A stretch of 64,000 nucleotides of DNA, taken from the NCBI RefSeq assembly GCF_900105755.1, contig NZ_FNTQ01000001.1, forward strand, positions 8,370,001 to 8,434,000, given 5' to 3'. The first letter of the stretch is position 1; the number at the start of each line of letters is the position of its first letter. Origin of the DNA: Streptomyces sp. Ag109_O5-10. Its GTDB lineage: Bacteria > Actinomycetota > Actinomycetes > Streptomycetales > Streptomycetaceae. Positions 25,326 through 34,677 of the stretch are shown here, piece by piece. Position numbers and translations under genes: made by a program. Under the pieces are notes generated by a model, which had not been told where the DNA came from, did no database searches, and saw nothing but the letters and a program-made list of their open reading frames with translations.

Positions 25326-27068
25326 CTATTCGACGAGCTTTCCGTCCGCCGAGACGTCCTCCATCAGGGCCGCGATCTCGTCGGGGACGGGGCCGATGGG
25401 CTCGCGGGTGATGCCGTCGGTCGGGGACCAGACGAGGTTCACCTGCAGCGCGGGATCCATGTCGGGGTAATCGCTGCGGTTGTGGCATCCGCGCGTCTCG
25501 CGCCGCTCCAGCGCCGCTTCCAGTGTGGCCCTCGCCGCCAGTGCCGAGGACTTGAGGTCGAAGGCGTGGGCGAGGTCCTGGAAACCCGCGATGTCCGGAT
25601 GGACGCCGACGTTCTCCATGCGCTTCTCGATGGCGTCCAGCTCCGCCAGCCCGGTGCGCAACCCCTCCTCGTCGCGGACCACGCCCGCGTGCTCGGTCAT
25701 GGTGTTGCGGACCGCGCGCTGCAGGGCACGCACGTTCTCAGGTCCGTCCGCGGCGAGCAGGTCGTCGACCTCCGCACGCGCCTGGGCCACCGCGGCGGCC
25801 GAGCGCGGCTGCGCGGTCAGGGACTCCGAGTAGGCGGCGGCCGCCTGTCCGGTGATGCGGCCGTACACCAGCAGCTCGATGAGGCTGTTGCCGCCGAGCC
25901 GGTTGGCGCCGTGCAGTCCGCTCGAGGCCTCACCGATGGCGTACAGGCCCCGCACGTCCGTGCTGTGGTCCTCGGGGCGCACCCACACCCCGCCCATCGA
26001 GTAGTGCGCGGTGGGCGCGACCTCGATGGGATCCCGGGTGATGTCCAGCATCTGCAAGTCCAGCAGTGTCTGGTAGACGCGGGGAAGCCGGTTCATGATG
26101 GTCTGCCGGGGCAGGTGGGAGACGTCGAGCCACACCCCGCCGTTGGGCGTGCCGCGGCCCTCCTTGATCTCGGTGTAGGAGGCGAGGGCGACCCGGTCGC
26201 GTGTGGACAGCTCCATGCGTACGGGGTCGTAGCGGTTCATGTACCGCTCGCCGAGCGCGTTGCGCAGGATGCCGCCCTCGCCGCGGGCTGCCTCGCTCAC
26301 CAGGGTCCCGGCCGCGTTCTCCGGCTCGATGATGCCGGAGGGGTGGAACTGGACGAGTTCCGGGTCGCGCAGCCGGGCTCCGGCCTCCGCGGCCAGCCGG
26401 AAGGAGTCGCCGGTGTTCTCGTCGCGCCGTGAGGAGGTGCGCCGCCAGATCCGGGTGTGGCCGCCGGCCGCGAGGATGACGGCGTCCGCGTGCACGAGGT
26501 AGCGCCTGCCGTCGGCAAGGCCGAAGCCGTAGGCGCCGAAGACGGCGCCGTCGTCGACCAGGAGACGGGTGATGTAGACGTTGTCGAGCACCGGTATGTC
26601 CAGCTGGTTCGCGCGCCGGATGAGCGTGCGCTGGATCTCCAGGCCCGTGTAGTCGCCCGCGAAGGCGGTGCGGCGGAACTTGTGGGCGCCGAAGAAGCGC
26701 TGGGAGATCCGGCCGTCCTCCTCCCGGGCGAAGGCCATGCCGTAGCGCTCCAGGTCGTCGATGCCGAGGGCGGCTCCCCGGGTGACGATCTCGGCGGTGC
26801 GGGGGTCGCCGAGGAGGTAGCTCTCCTTGAGGGTGTCGGCGGCGTGCTGCTGCCAGGTGTCCTCGGGGTCCATCGTGGCCAGGGCCGCATTGATCCCGCC
26901 GGCGGCGAGAGAGGTGTGGGTGTCCTCCTTGGGGCGCTTGCCGACGGCGAGGACATCGACGCCGGCCTCGGCCAGCTCGATGGCCGCGCGCAGGCCCGCT
27001 CCGCCGGTGCCGATCACCAGCACGGTGGTGGAAAGACGTTGTTCGGTGGCAACCACGATTGCTCCCAT
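25326..27068 (-). CDS. Fumarate reductase/succinate dehydrogenase-like flavoprotein
   Basis: A 580-residue FAD enzyme of the SdhA/FrdA/NadB family. The dinucleotide fold (VIGTGGAGLRAAIELAEAG) is at about residues 18-36, the FAD-linking region HTSLAAGGINAAL near residue 50, catalytic-domain motifs QFHPSGI and STRDRVALA in the middle, and HYSMGGVWV and GLHGANRLGGNS later. The family C-terminal helical domain is complete. It probably reduces or oxidises a dicarboxylate-like substrate. No iron-sulfur or membrane subunit gene is beside it, but a ferredoxin gene diverges from its promoter. ATG 27068 is listed; GTG 27056 has a better ribosome binding site (GGGAG). Confidence 0.9.
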   Translation of the reverse strand: MGAIVVATEQRLSTTVLVIGTGGAGLRAAIELAEAGVDVLAVGKRPKEDTHTSLAAGGINAALATMDPEDTWQQHAADTLKESYLLGDPRTAEIVTRGAALGIDDLERYGMAFAREEDGRISQRFFGAHKFRRTAFAGDYTGLEIQRTLIRRANQLDIPVLDNVYITRLLVDDGAVFGAYGFGLADGRRYLVHADAVILAAGGHTRIWRRTSSRRDENTGDSFRLAAEAGARLRDPELVQFHPSGIIEPENAAGTLVSEAARGEGGILRNALGERYMNRYDPVRMELSTRDRVALASYTEIKEGRGTPNGGVWLDVSHLPRQTIMNRLPRVYQTLLDLQMLDITRDPIEVAPTAHYSMGGVWVRPEDHSTDVRGLYAIGEASSGLHGANRLGGNSLIELLVYGRITGQAAAAYSESLTAQPRSAAAVAQARAEVDDLLAADGPENVRALQRAVRNTMTEHAGVVRDEEGLRTGLAELDAIEKRMENVGVHPDIAGFQDLAHAFDLKSSALAARATLEAALERRETRGCHNRSDYPDMDPALQVNLVWSPTDGITREPIGPVPDEIAALMEDVSADGKLVE

Positions 27069-27091
27069 CGCTCGGGGTGGTCACCTGCTAC

Positions 27092-27118
27092 GACCAGGTG
27101 GAGGGACGGTTTGTGACA
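27092..27118 (-). promoter_or_regulatory. ECF41-type promoter of the flavoprotein gene
   Basis: Minus strand TGTCACA (27118-27112), 16 bases, GGTC at 27095-27092 (preceded by T rather than C). It lies only 23 bases before the ATG at 27068. Confidence 0.8.
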
Positions 27119-27148
27119 CCGCCGCCCTGGCCCGGGCCCGCCTGTCGG

Positions 27149-27175
27149 TGTCACACCCCGGCGGCCGGGCCGGTC
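27149..27175 (+). promoter_or_regulatory. ECF41-type promoter of the ferredoxin gene
   Basis: TGTCACA (27149-27155), 16 bases, CGGTC with GGTC at 27172-27175, 74 bases before the ATG. It is divergent from the flavoprotein promoter, with 30 bases between the two -35 elements. Confidence 0.82.
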
Positions 27176-27249
27176 AGACCGCACACCGGCCGGGCGCACG
27201 AAGGCCGTGCGGTCCGCAACCGCCGGCCGGCGAAGGGGAGGTGGGGACG

Positions 27250-27633
27250 ATGACCTATGTCATCGCTGAGCCGTGCGTCGACGTCAAGGACCGGGCGTGT
27301 GTGATCGAGTGCCCGGTCGACTGCATCTACGAGGGCGAGCGCACGCTGTACATCAATCCCTTGGAGTGCGTCGACTGCCATGCCTGCGAGCCGGTCTGCC
27401 CGGTCGAGGCCGTCTTCCACGAGGACGACCTGCCGGCACAGTGGGCGCAGTACGGGTCCGTGAACGCCGAGTACTTCCGCGACGCGCCGGGGGAGAGCAC
27501 CGGACGGGTCGCGCGGGCCGACCATCCGGTGGTCGCGGCCCTGCCTCCGCAGCACGCGGTCAAGAACGGCCTGTCCGGATTCGCCGCCCGCAAGGAGGGG
27601 ACCGTCGACGCCGACCTGTGGTTCCCGTGGTGA
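27250..27633 (+). CDS. fdxA: Seven-iron type ferredoxin
   Basis: A 127-residue ferredoxin of the FdxA type. The cysteine pattern at Cys9, Cys17, Cys21 and Cys25, then Cys40, Cys43, Cys46 and Cys50 fits one [3Fe-4S] and one [4Fe-4S] cluster (CVDCHACEPVCPVEAVF is clear). The usual C-terminal extension ends in DADLWFPW. It is a soluble one-electron carrier. It is divergently paired with the fumarate-reductase-like flavoprotein, each with its own TGTCACA-type promoter, which suggests the ferredoxin passes electrons to or from that enzyme. The ATG at 27250 follows GGGGAGGTGGGG. Confidence 0.93.
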   Translation: MTYVIAEPCVDVKDRACVIECPVDCIYEGERTLYINPLECVDCHACEPVCPVEAVFHEDDLPAQWAQYGSVNAEYFRDAPGESTGRVARADHPVVAALPPQHAVKNGLSGFAARKEGTVDADLWFPW

Positions 27634-27699
27634 AGCGCCCGGGCCCCGTGCGGCGGGCCGGCGGGTCAGGCACCCGGGGACGGCGTGCAGGGGTGCGGG

Positions 27700-28596
27700 T
27701 CAGGCCCCCAGGGACAGGACGTAGGGGTTCAGCTTGACCGGGTTCATCACCCACATGATGCGCTCGATGCCGGCCTCGGACGCGTCCACGCACAACAGGG
27801 CCACCGGGGCCTTGTCCCGTGCGACGAGCACGGCGGGCCGGCCGTTTGCCTCGACGAACCGGGTCTCGGCGTCCGGCCAGAACCGCGGGGCGAAGGCAGC
27901 CAGGTATCGCGAGACGTGATCGCGGCCGATGACGGGGATCCTGGACGCGCCGCGGATGCCGCCGCCGTCCGCATAGCTGACGACGTCCGAGGTCAGCAGG
28001 TCCTCCAGGGTGGCGAGATCTCCCGTGCGCGCGGCGGAGAGGAAGCCTTCGAGCAGACGCCGGTGGGCCGCGGGGCTGACGCGCTCCTTGCGCTCGGCGC
28101 CCAGGTGCTTGCGCGCCCGGCTGACCAGCTGCCGAGCGTTCGCGTCGTTGGTCTCCAGGATGTCGGCGACCCGCTGGTAGGGGTAGTCGAACGCCTCCCG
28201 CAGCACGTAGGCGGCGCGTTCGACCGGGTTGAGCTTCTCCATCAGCAGCAGCACCGCCAGCTCGACCGCCTCGGCGCGTTCCGCCCCCAGGTGCGGGTCC
28301 TGGGTGGTGTCGACCGGCTCGGGGAGCCAAGGCCCGACGTAGGACTCCCGGCGTACCCGCGCGGACTGGGCCAGGTTGATCGCGAGCCGCGTGGTGACCG
28401 TGGTCAGGAAGGCGGCTGGTTCGTGGATCTGCGCGCGGTCGGTGTTCTGCCATCGCAGCCAGGCGTCCTGGACGACGTCCTCGGCTTCGACGGCACTGCC
28501 GAGGATGCGGTACGCGATGCCGAACAACCGGGGTCTGGCCGAGAGGAAGTCGTCGAGACCGCGGTCGAACGTGTCGGGGTGGGCGCCGGCGCGCAT
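27700..28596 (-). CDS. ECF41 (SigJ-type) sigma factor, second copy
   Basis: A 298-residue sigma factor. Sigma-2 is at about residues 18-88 (RPRLFGIAYRILGSAVEAEDVVQDAWLRWQ), linker PWLPEPV, sigma-4 at about residues 125-180 (LNPVERAAYVLREAFDYPYQRVADILETNDANARQLVSRARKHL). The SnoaL-like domain has ADGGGIRGASR (DGGGKV motif) and MNPVKLNPY (NPDKL motif), closer to the consensus than the 23226 copy. The ATG at 28596 follows GAAGGGACG. No TGTCACA element is found in the 288-base upstream gap in its orientation, so it is not autoregulated by this promoter type, although it may still read it. Confidence 0.92.
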   Translation of the reverse strand: MRAGAHPDTFDRGLDDFLSARPRLFGIAYRILGSAVEAEDVVQDAWLRWQNTDRAQIHEPAAFLTTVTTRLAINLAQSARVRRESYVGPWLPEPVDTTQDPHLGAERAEAVELAVLLLMEKLNPVERAAYVLREAFDYPYQRVADILETNDANARQLVSRARKHLGAERKERVSPAAHRRLLEGFLSAARTGDLATLEDLLTSDVVSYADGGGIRGASRIPVIGRDHVSRYLAAFAPRFWPDAETRFVEANGRPAVLVARDKAPVALLCVDASEAGIERIMWVMNPVKLNPYVLSLGA

Positions 28597-28814
28597 GGGT
28601 CGTCCCTTCTGGCTTTGCGCCCTACATGCTACGCGCGAGGGGGGAGGCTACGCGCTGCGGGCCGCATCTGCTCACGCTATCTCTTTCGCGATCCCCGATC
28701 ACACGGTGGCAATCGTCGCGCCCGATCCGCCAGGTTTGCCCTCCCGGACCACTGCCGGCCCCGTGCTTCGGAAGACCGCGATCGACAGGTGAAAGGACGG
28801 TGCGAGGGGCCGGT

Positions 28815-28841
28815 TGTCACACATGTGCCCGGTCCCCGGTC
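28815..28841 (+). promoter_or_regulatory. ECF41-type promoter of the cupin/DUF5134 operon
   Basis: TGTCACA (28815-28821), 16 bases, CGGTC with GGTC at 28838-28841. Exact; 43 bases before the GTG at 28885. Confidence 0.83.
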
Positions 28842-28884
28842 ACCAGTGACGAACGATGTTCACGCCTACGGAAGGTGCGACACA

Positions 28885-29352
28885 GTGTCGGACAACATGA
28901 CAGCACACGACCACTCCGCCCACGGGCACCACGGGCACGGCGACCAGGAGGGGAACGCCGGCTGGATGACGGCGGCGAAGGTGCTCCAGGACGCCGCACC
29001 GATCGCCGTCCCGGAGGGGGCGTCGGCGATGACCATTCTCGTCGAGTGGGAGCCGGGCGACCCGGGCACGCCCCCGCACCGGCACTCCGGCCCCGCCTTC
29101 GGCTACGTCGTCGAGGGCGCGGTCCGTTTCGAGCTCGAGGGCGAGCCCGAGCGCGTGGTGGAGGCGGGCGGCACCTTCTGGGAGCCCGGCGGAGACGCCA
29201 TCCACTACCAGGACGGCAACGCGCTTTCCGACGCGCGGACCCGGTTCGTGGTGACCATGATGTGTGCTCCGGGCAAGCCCATGCTGGAACTGGTCGACGA
29301 GAAGGAACTGGCGGAGCGCGCCCACCTGCGGGCACCGCGCCCCACCGCCTGA
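28885..29352 (+). CDS. Cupin domain protein with His-rich N-terminus
   Basis: A 155-residue cupin. The first 20 residues are rich in His (HDHSAHGHHGHGD), which may bind metal. The cupin barrel follows with motif 1 (GTPPHRHSGPAFGYVVEG) and motif 2 (GGTFWEPGGDAIHYQ), both with their metal-binding His residues. It is similar to small quercetinase-like or stress-linked cupins; no substrate is assigned. The GTG at 28885 follows GGAAGG at 8-9 bases and is preferred over ATG 28897. The next gene begins 18 bases after its stop, so the two form an operon under an exact TGTCACA-type promoter. Confidence 0.88.
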   Translation: MSDNMTAHDHSAHGHHGHGDQEGNAGWMTAAKVLQDAAPIAVPEGASAMTILVEWEPGDPGTPPHRHSGPAFGYVVEGAVRFELEGEPERVVEAGGTFWEPGGDAIHYQDGNALSDARTRFVVTMMCAPGKPMLELVDEKELAERAHLRAPRPTA

Positions 29353-29369
29353 CCGGGCACGGAGCCGGA

Positions 29370-29990
29370 ATGGGCACGCCCGTCGTCCTGGTGCACTGCC
29401 TGCTGACGCTGCTGTTCGTGGCGGTGCTCCTGCATGGGCTGGCGCGGGGCGTCGGGTCCCCCGGGACCGGGTTCGGTGTCCGAGTGGACCGGCTGCTGGC
29501 CGTCGCCATGGCCGTGTCCATGGCGGCGATGCCCTGGATCGACGTCCGCGCGGGGCCCGCTGCCGTCGCCGGCGGTGTCTTCACCGCGGGCGCGGTGTGG
29601 TTTCTCCTGCCTGTCGGCCGTCGGGAGGCCGCGAGGAGGGCGGCGATGACCCACCGGCTGCCGCACGCGGCCGGTATGGCCGCGATGGCCTGGATGCTGC
29701 GCGTACCGCACACCGGGACCGGACCGGCGCACGCACACCTGGGGTCGGCTGCGCACCTCACCGGGCCCGGCGCTCCGGGCGCTGGTGTCCCCCTCGGCGG
29801 CTCCGTGATCACGCTGACGCTGGCGTCGTGTCTGCTGGCGTTTGCGCTGTGGTCGCTGACCCGTCCCATGCCCTCGCTGCGCTCGGCCGTGAGCGCGGCG
29901 CGCCGTGCCGCGGCGGCGACGCCGTCACGGCACGTGGGTGAAGGGGCGATGGCGCTCGGCACGGCCGTGATGCTGGTCCTGCCCCACTGA
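29370..29990 (+). CDS. DUF5134-type membrane protein
   Basis: A 206-residue membrane protein with five to six hydrophobic segments: about residues 5-25, 40-60, 65-80, 95-110, 145-165 and 190-205. The early Met-Ala-Met-rich helix (AVAMAVSMAAMPW) and the HAAGMAAMAWM stretch match DUF5134 proteins of actinobacteria. His and Met in the helices could bind copper, but this is only a suggestion. It is the second gene of the operon with the cupin, 18 bases after its stop. The ATG at 29370 has GGAGCCGG before it. The end of the gene faces the convergent LuxC-like gene. Confidence 0.8.
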   Translation: MGTPVVLVHCLLTLLFVAVLLHGLARGVGSPGTGFGVRVDRLLAVAMAVSMAAMPWIDVRAGPAAVAGGVFTAGAVWFLLPVGRREAARRAAMTHRLPHAAGMAAMAWMLRVPHTGTGPAHAHLGSAAHLTGPGAPGAGVPLGGSVITLTLASCLLAFALWSLTRPMPSLRSAVSAARRAAAATPSRHVGEGAMALGTAVMLVLPH

Positions 29991-30161
29991 GCGCGGGGAA
30001 GAACAACGGGCACGGGCCCGGCACGGTGAAGGCGCGGTGGCCCGCGGGCATGCGCTGAGTGACCGCGGACCACCACGCCGGACGGTCGGAGCGACGGTCG
30101 TCGCCCTGCCGAGGGGCGGGCGCCGCTCACCGCGGGCCCGCGCCGAGGAGGCGAGCGCCGT

Positions 30162-31556
30162 TCAGGACGGGCCCTCGTACACCGCCTTGCTCCGCATCAG
30201 GAAGTCGGAGAGATAGCTGTCGTGGGGGACGCCCGGCGACATCCAGTGGGTCGGCTGATCGCCGAAGTACACGTTGGCGATGCTGGGTTCCGCGACCAGG
30301 GCATCCCATAGGTCCCGGTCCCGGGTCAGTGCCGACAGCACCAGCGTGTTGCGCAGCGGCGCCACGCCGTCCGCGCGGGTCCAGGGGGCGATCCACACGC
30401 AGGGGAAGGGCAGTTCGGTGCCCAGTTGAGGGGCGCGGGCGCTCGCGGTCTGGTGCACGGCGGGGCGCAGCACGGCGCTCCCGTCTCCGAGGTCGTCGGC
30501 GATCCCGTCGCTGCCGAGCCAGGCGTGCGTCCCGGCCGCCACCGTTTTCAGATACACGCTGAGGGCTCGCGCCCGCTCCTTCGGACACACCGGCAGACGG
30601 GCCCTCTCGTCTTGCGGGGGAAGACTGGGCAGGACGGCCAGACGTGCCGCGAGGGCTTCGGCGAGCGGAGCCGGGTCGCCCTCGACGAGGATGGCGGTGG
30701 CGTTGACGCACGCGGTGCCGCTCTCGCCGGCGACGGACGCGACGAGGGCGTCCAGATGGTCACGCCAGTCGGTGTCCGCGGTGACGAGGATCTTCGACCG
30801 TCCCGGCCCCTGCGGCAGGATCCTCGCGTCGTGCGCGTACTTGGTCACCACGTCGTCGCCGCCGTAGACCACGGCCCGGTCCGCGCCGTGGACGAGCGTG
30901 TCGGCGGTCGCGTGGTCGGTGGGCAGCAGCATGAGCTGGTCGTCCCGGATTCCCGCCTGACGCAGTGCCGCGACGAGCCGGTAGGGGGTAAAGGGCTCGC
31001 GCCGGGACGGGCGCACGGCGACGCGGTAACCCAGCGCCAGTGCCTCCAGCCAGACACGGTGTACGCCGGGATGGTTGCCGGACGCGTTGACGGCGAACAC
31101 GTCGCCTTGACGCGCCCACACCGTGTGCGTCTCATGCAGGACGGGGTCGCTGAGGTCGCGGGCGGCGCCGCGCGGCCTTCCACGGTCGGCGGACGAGGCG
31201 GCGTGTCGGACGAAGTGCGCCGTGCCCCGGGTCGCGGCGCGGACCACGGCGAGCGGTGTGCCCGAGGTCCGGCTGACGTGACGTTCGTATTCCCGGACGC
31301 TCAAGCCCCCCACGGTGCCCGCGGCGAAGGCCTCCCCGGCGGTGGCGAACACGGTCTCCAGGTCGGACGCGGCGATCGGGGGTGCTTGGCGCAGGGCGTC
31401 GATCGCCCGAGCCACGTACAGCGGGGGAACCAGACTCAGCCGCGCGATCGGTGCACCGGCCACGTCGGTCACCGTGCTCGGCACGCGTGTGCGGTAGGTG
31501 CCCCGCGGGCCCAGGGCGTCGAGGTGCAGCGGCTCGGTGGTCGGTACGGGGGCCAT
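30162..31556 (-). CDS. LuxC-like acyl reductase (aldehyde dehydrogenase fold)
   Basis: A 464-residue aldehyde dehydrogenase-fold protein. The nucleotide-binding part contains FAVNASGNHPGVHRVWLEALALGYRV, and the catalytic Cys is in GESGTACVNATAI near residue 270. The acyl-reductase (LuxC) family reduces an activated acid to an aldehyde with NADPH. EhpG of phenazine biosynthesis belongs to the same type. Its start overlaps the stop of the upstream adenylating-enzyme gene by one base (TGATG), so translation is coupled. Together they would reduce a carboxylic acid to an aldehyde in two steps. The substrate is unknown, and no phenazine genes are in the window. Confidence 0.85.
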   Translation of the reverse strand: MAPVPTTEPLHLDALGPRGTYRTRVPSTVTDVAGAPIARLSLVPPLYVARAIDALRQAPPIAASDLETVFATAGEAFAAGTVGGLSVREYERHVSRTSGTPLAVVRAATRGTAHFVRHAASSADRGRPRGAARDLSDPVLHETHTVWARQGDVFAVNASGNHPGVHRVWLEALALGYRVAVRPSRREPFTPYRLVAALRQAGIRDDQLMLLPTDHATADTLVHGADRAVVYGGDDVVTKYAHDARILPQGPGRSKILVTADTDWRDHLDALVASVAGESGTACVNATAILVEGDPAPLAEALAARLAVLPSLPPQDERARLPVCPKERARALSVYLKTVAAGTHAWLGSDGIADDLGDGSAVLRPAVHQTASARAPQLGTELPFPCVWIAPWTRADGVAPLRNTLVLSALTRDRDLWDALVAEPSIANVYFGDQPTHWMSPGVPHDSYLSDFLMRSKAVYEGPS

Positions 31557-32656
31557 CAGTAGACTCCCTCGATGACCGTCTCACCCTCGAGCGCGGGAAC
31601 CGGCGCGACGTCGGCGACGGCGTCCCCGGCGTGGCCGTCAGCCGGGCGGACCCGCAACGCGGTGTCCCGCTCCCTGTTGTTGGGGATCAGCATGGACTTG
31701 CTGACGTGGCTCACCACCACCTGTCCCCGCTCGCCCTCCGCCACCTGTTGCCCGGTGTCGGGATCCACGATGCTCAGGAAGACGTACGGCGAGACGGGGT
31801 CGAACACACACGGCTCCGACGCCGTGAGACCGACCCGCTCCAAAAGCGCGGTGAGCATCATGGTGTTGCCGTACATGCCGATCAGTGGCACGTCGGGAAA
31901 CACCTCGGTCCGCAACAGGTCCCGGGTGTCGGGATCCATGTGGGTGCCACCCCAGATGATCGCCCGGGCTTTGCCGTTGACGGCCTCCACGAGGTCGCTG
32001 TCCCGGGCGAGGCGCTCCAGCATCGGGGTGGTGGCGGCTATGACACCGATGTCCTGGCCGAGCAGGATGCGCCGGCACTGGTCCACGAGATGGTCGGTGT
32101 AGGCGTCGACCTCGTCGCGACGGCCCGCGGCGAGGAGCTTCCTGACCCAGCGGGGATCCATGTCCACCCCCAGCCCGGGGCTGCCGAGACTTGCCGCGGC
32201 CCGTTGCAGCACATCGCCCACGAGGTGCGGGCCGGTCGGCGCCACGGTCAGCCACAGCGCGCCGACCGGCAGTGCGTGGTCCCGTAGCCGGCGGGTCACC
32301 TGCTCGCTGCCGTGCCGCGCCCAGTCGTCCATCTGCACGACCCGCTTTGGTGCCCCGGTCGTGCCGCCGCTTTCGAACACGTGCAGTGGTCGGGCCTGCG
32401 GACCGTAGCCGCGGGGGACGAGATCGGACACCTGCACATCGCGCAGCTCGTCCGTCAGATCGGGAAAGAGCGCCAGGTCCGCCACGCCTTTCACGTCGTG
32501 GCGGGGGTCGAAACCGAGCCGGTCGGCCCGTTCCAGCCAGTACCGGGACCCCGTCTCGGGACCGAAGTGCCACTGCATGGCCGCCCTGACGTAGTCGTCG
32601 GGGTCCACCCCGTCGAAGGGTCCGGCGTCCAGAACGGTGAATGAGCCGATCGGCAT
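31556..32656 (-). CDS. EhpF/LuxE-like acid-activating enzyme (ANL fold)
   Basis: A 366-residue adenylate-forming protein of the phenazine EhpF type, shorter than full ANL ligases. It has the phosphate loop ESGGTTGAPKR near residue 100, the TTPMLERL and WGGTHMD region, and GMYGNTMM as the A5 equivalent; the C-terminal ANL cap is reduced. EhpF activates a carboxylic acid as an acyl-adenylate for reduction by its partner. The gene is first in a two-gene operon with a LuxC-like reductase. The ATG at 32656 follows GAAAGGCGG. An exact TGTCACA-type promoter lies 91 bases upstream, so aldehyde production is linked to the regulon. Confidence 0.85.
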   Translation of the reverse strand: MPIGSFTVLDAGPFDGVDPDDYVRAAMQWHFGPETGSRYWLERADRLGFDPRHDVKGVADLALFPDLTDELRDVQVSDLVPRGYGPQARPLHVFESGGTTGAPKRVVQMDDWARHGSEQVTRRLRDHALPVGALWLTVAPTGPHLVGDVLQRAAASLGSPGLGVDMDPRWVRKLLAAGRRDEVDAYTDHLVDQCRRILLGQDIGVIAATTPMLERLARDSDLVEAVNGKARAIIWGGTHMDPDTRDLLRTEVFPDVPLIGMYGNTMMLTALLERVGLTASEPCVFDPVSPYVFLSIVDPDTGQQVAEGERGQVVVSHVSKSMLIPNNRERDTALRVRPADGHAGDAVADVAPVPALEGETVIEGVY

Positions 32657-32747
32657 GGAACCGCCTTTCTCGAAGTCGCTGAGGGCGGACGCGTGAGAGC
32701 CGCGCGTCCCGGGCGGTCCCGCGGGCCCGACCCGCTCTCGCAGAGAA

Positions 32748-32774
32748 GACCGAGGGGTCCAGGCGTATGTGACA
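32748..32774 (-). promoter_or_regulatory. ECF41-type promoter of the acid-reductase operon
   Basis: Minus strand TGTCACA (32774-32768), 16 bases, CGGTC with GGTC at 32751-32748. Exact; divergent from the GNAT promoter at 32813. Confidence 0.82.
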
Positions 32775-32812
32775 GCCCGCGGAAAAGCCGCAGCGCCCCT
32801 GGCACCGGCACA

Positions 32813-32839
32813 CGTCACAACGGCCCGTGTCTCCCGGTC
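32813..32839 (+). promoter_or_regulatory. ECF41-type promoter of the GNAT gene
   Basis: CGTCACA (32813-32819), 16 bases, CGGTC with GGTC at 32836-32839, 53 bases before the ATG. One -35 mismatch. Confidence 0.68.
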
Positions 32840-32892
32840 TGATGACTGGGCCGGAGCCGGCCGGCGGTGTACCGAGGGCGAGGGAGAGGGAC

Positions 32893-33516
32893 ATGCGACA
32901 GGGACTGCGGATCGTACGCGTCGACCAGGACGACGAGCCCCGTGTGGCCGCACTGCACCGCCGGTGCTCCGCCGCCGCCCGGTGGCACCGCTACCACCGG
33001 GCCATGGGCGACCCCGACACCTACCTGGGGCCGCTGCTGTCCCGGCCCCACTCGGTGCACCTGGCGGTACGGGACTCGCGAGAGCGGCTCGTCGCGATAG
33101 GGCATCTGCTGTCGGACGACGGTGATGCCGAGGCAGCGCTGCTGGTGGAGGACACCTGGCAGAACAGGGGGCTGGGCACCCGGCTCCTGGAAGAACTCGG
33201 CCGGTCCGCCGTCGTGTTGGGCGTACCCGAGGTCTACGGCGTCATCCACCCCGACGACGCCCGCATGGCGGCCGTGCTGCACCGCACCGGCGTTCCGCTG
33301 CGCACGGTCCTGGAGACGGGCAGTGCGACGACGGTCCGGGCCCGGACGCAGGACATCAGCCTCGCCCTCGCCTGTTCGTCAACGCGACGTAGGTGGTGGC
33401 GACGCGGCGCTGGAAGGCACCGTGTGTCGGGGTCGTCGGCACGCTCGTCGGCTCCCGAAGCCGGAGTTCAGCGGGTTCTTCGCTGCTCCTTCGAGGATGC
33501 GTCGCCTAGGTGTTGA
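32893..33516 (+). CDS. GNAT family N-acetyltransferase
   Basis: A 207-residue protein. The acetyl-CoA region is V-E-D-T-W-Q-N-R-G-L-G-T-R-L-L (Q-x-x-G-x-G/A motif) near residue 90, followed by the usual beta strand (EVYGVIHPDDARMAAVLHRTG). The last 45 residues after ISLALA are rich in Arg, Trp and Ser and unlike a GNAT core, so the end may be a read-through tail or a recent frameshift. The ATG at 32893 is preceded by AGGGAGAGGG. The gene is divergent from the acid-reductase operon, both with TGTCACA-type promoters. The acceptor substrate is unknown. Confidence 0.82.
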   Translation: MRQGLRIVRVDQDDEPRVAALHRRCSAAARWHRYHRAMGDPDTYLGPLLSRPHSVHLAVRDSRERLVAIGHLLSDDGDAEAALLVEDTWQNRGLGTRLLEELGRSAVVLGVPEVYGVIHPDDARMAAVLHRTGVPLRTVLETGSATTVRARTQDISLALACSSTRRRWWRRGAGRHRVSGSSARSSAPEAGVQRVLRCSFEDASPRC

Positions 33517-33633
33517 ACCCGCACAGTGCAATACGTGTGACAACATTGAATGAGATAGTGTTTCGACAGCCGTCCGACGGCGGGTGTTCCTCCCCGCGGC
33601 TCGATGCGGGCGGCTACGAGCGAGGGGATTGCC

Positions 33634-34638
<1,005 letters not shown>

Positions 34639-34677
34639 TCGTGCGGGCCGGCACGGAAGGGAACCGGTGACGGTTTC

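Noticed and set aside
33516..33542. TGTCACA-N16-GGTT on the minus strand before ilvC
   Set aside because: It points away from ilvC, toward the end of a plus-strand gene, and the invariant GTC is absent. No gene starts downstream of it.
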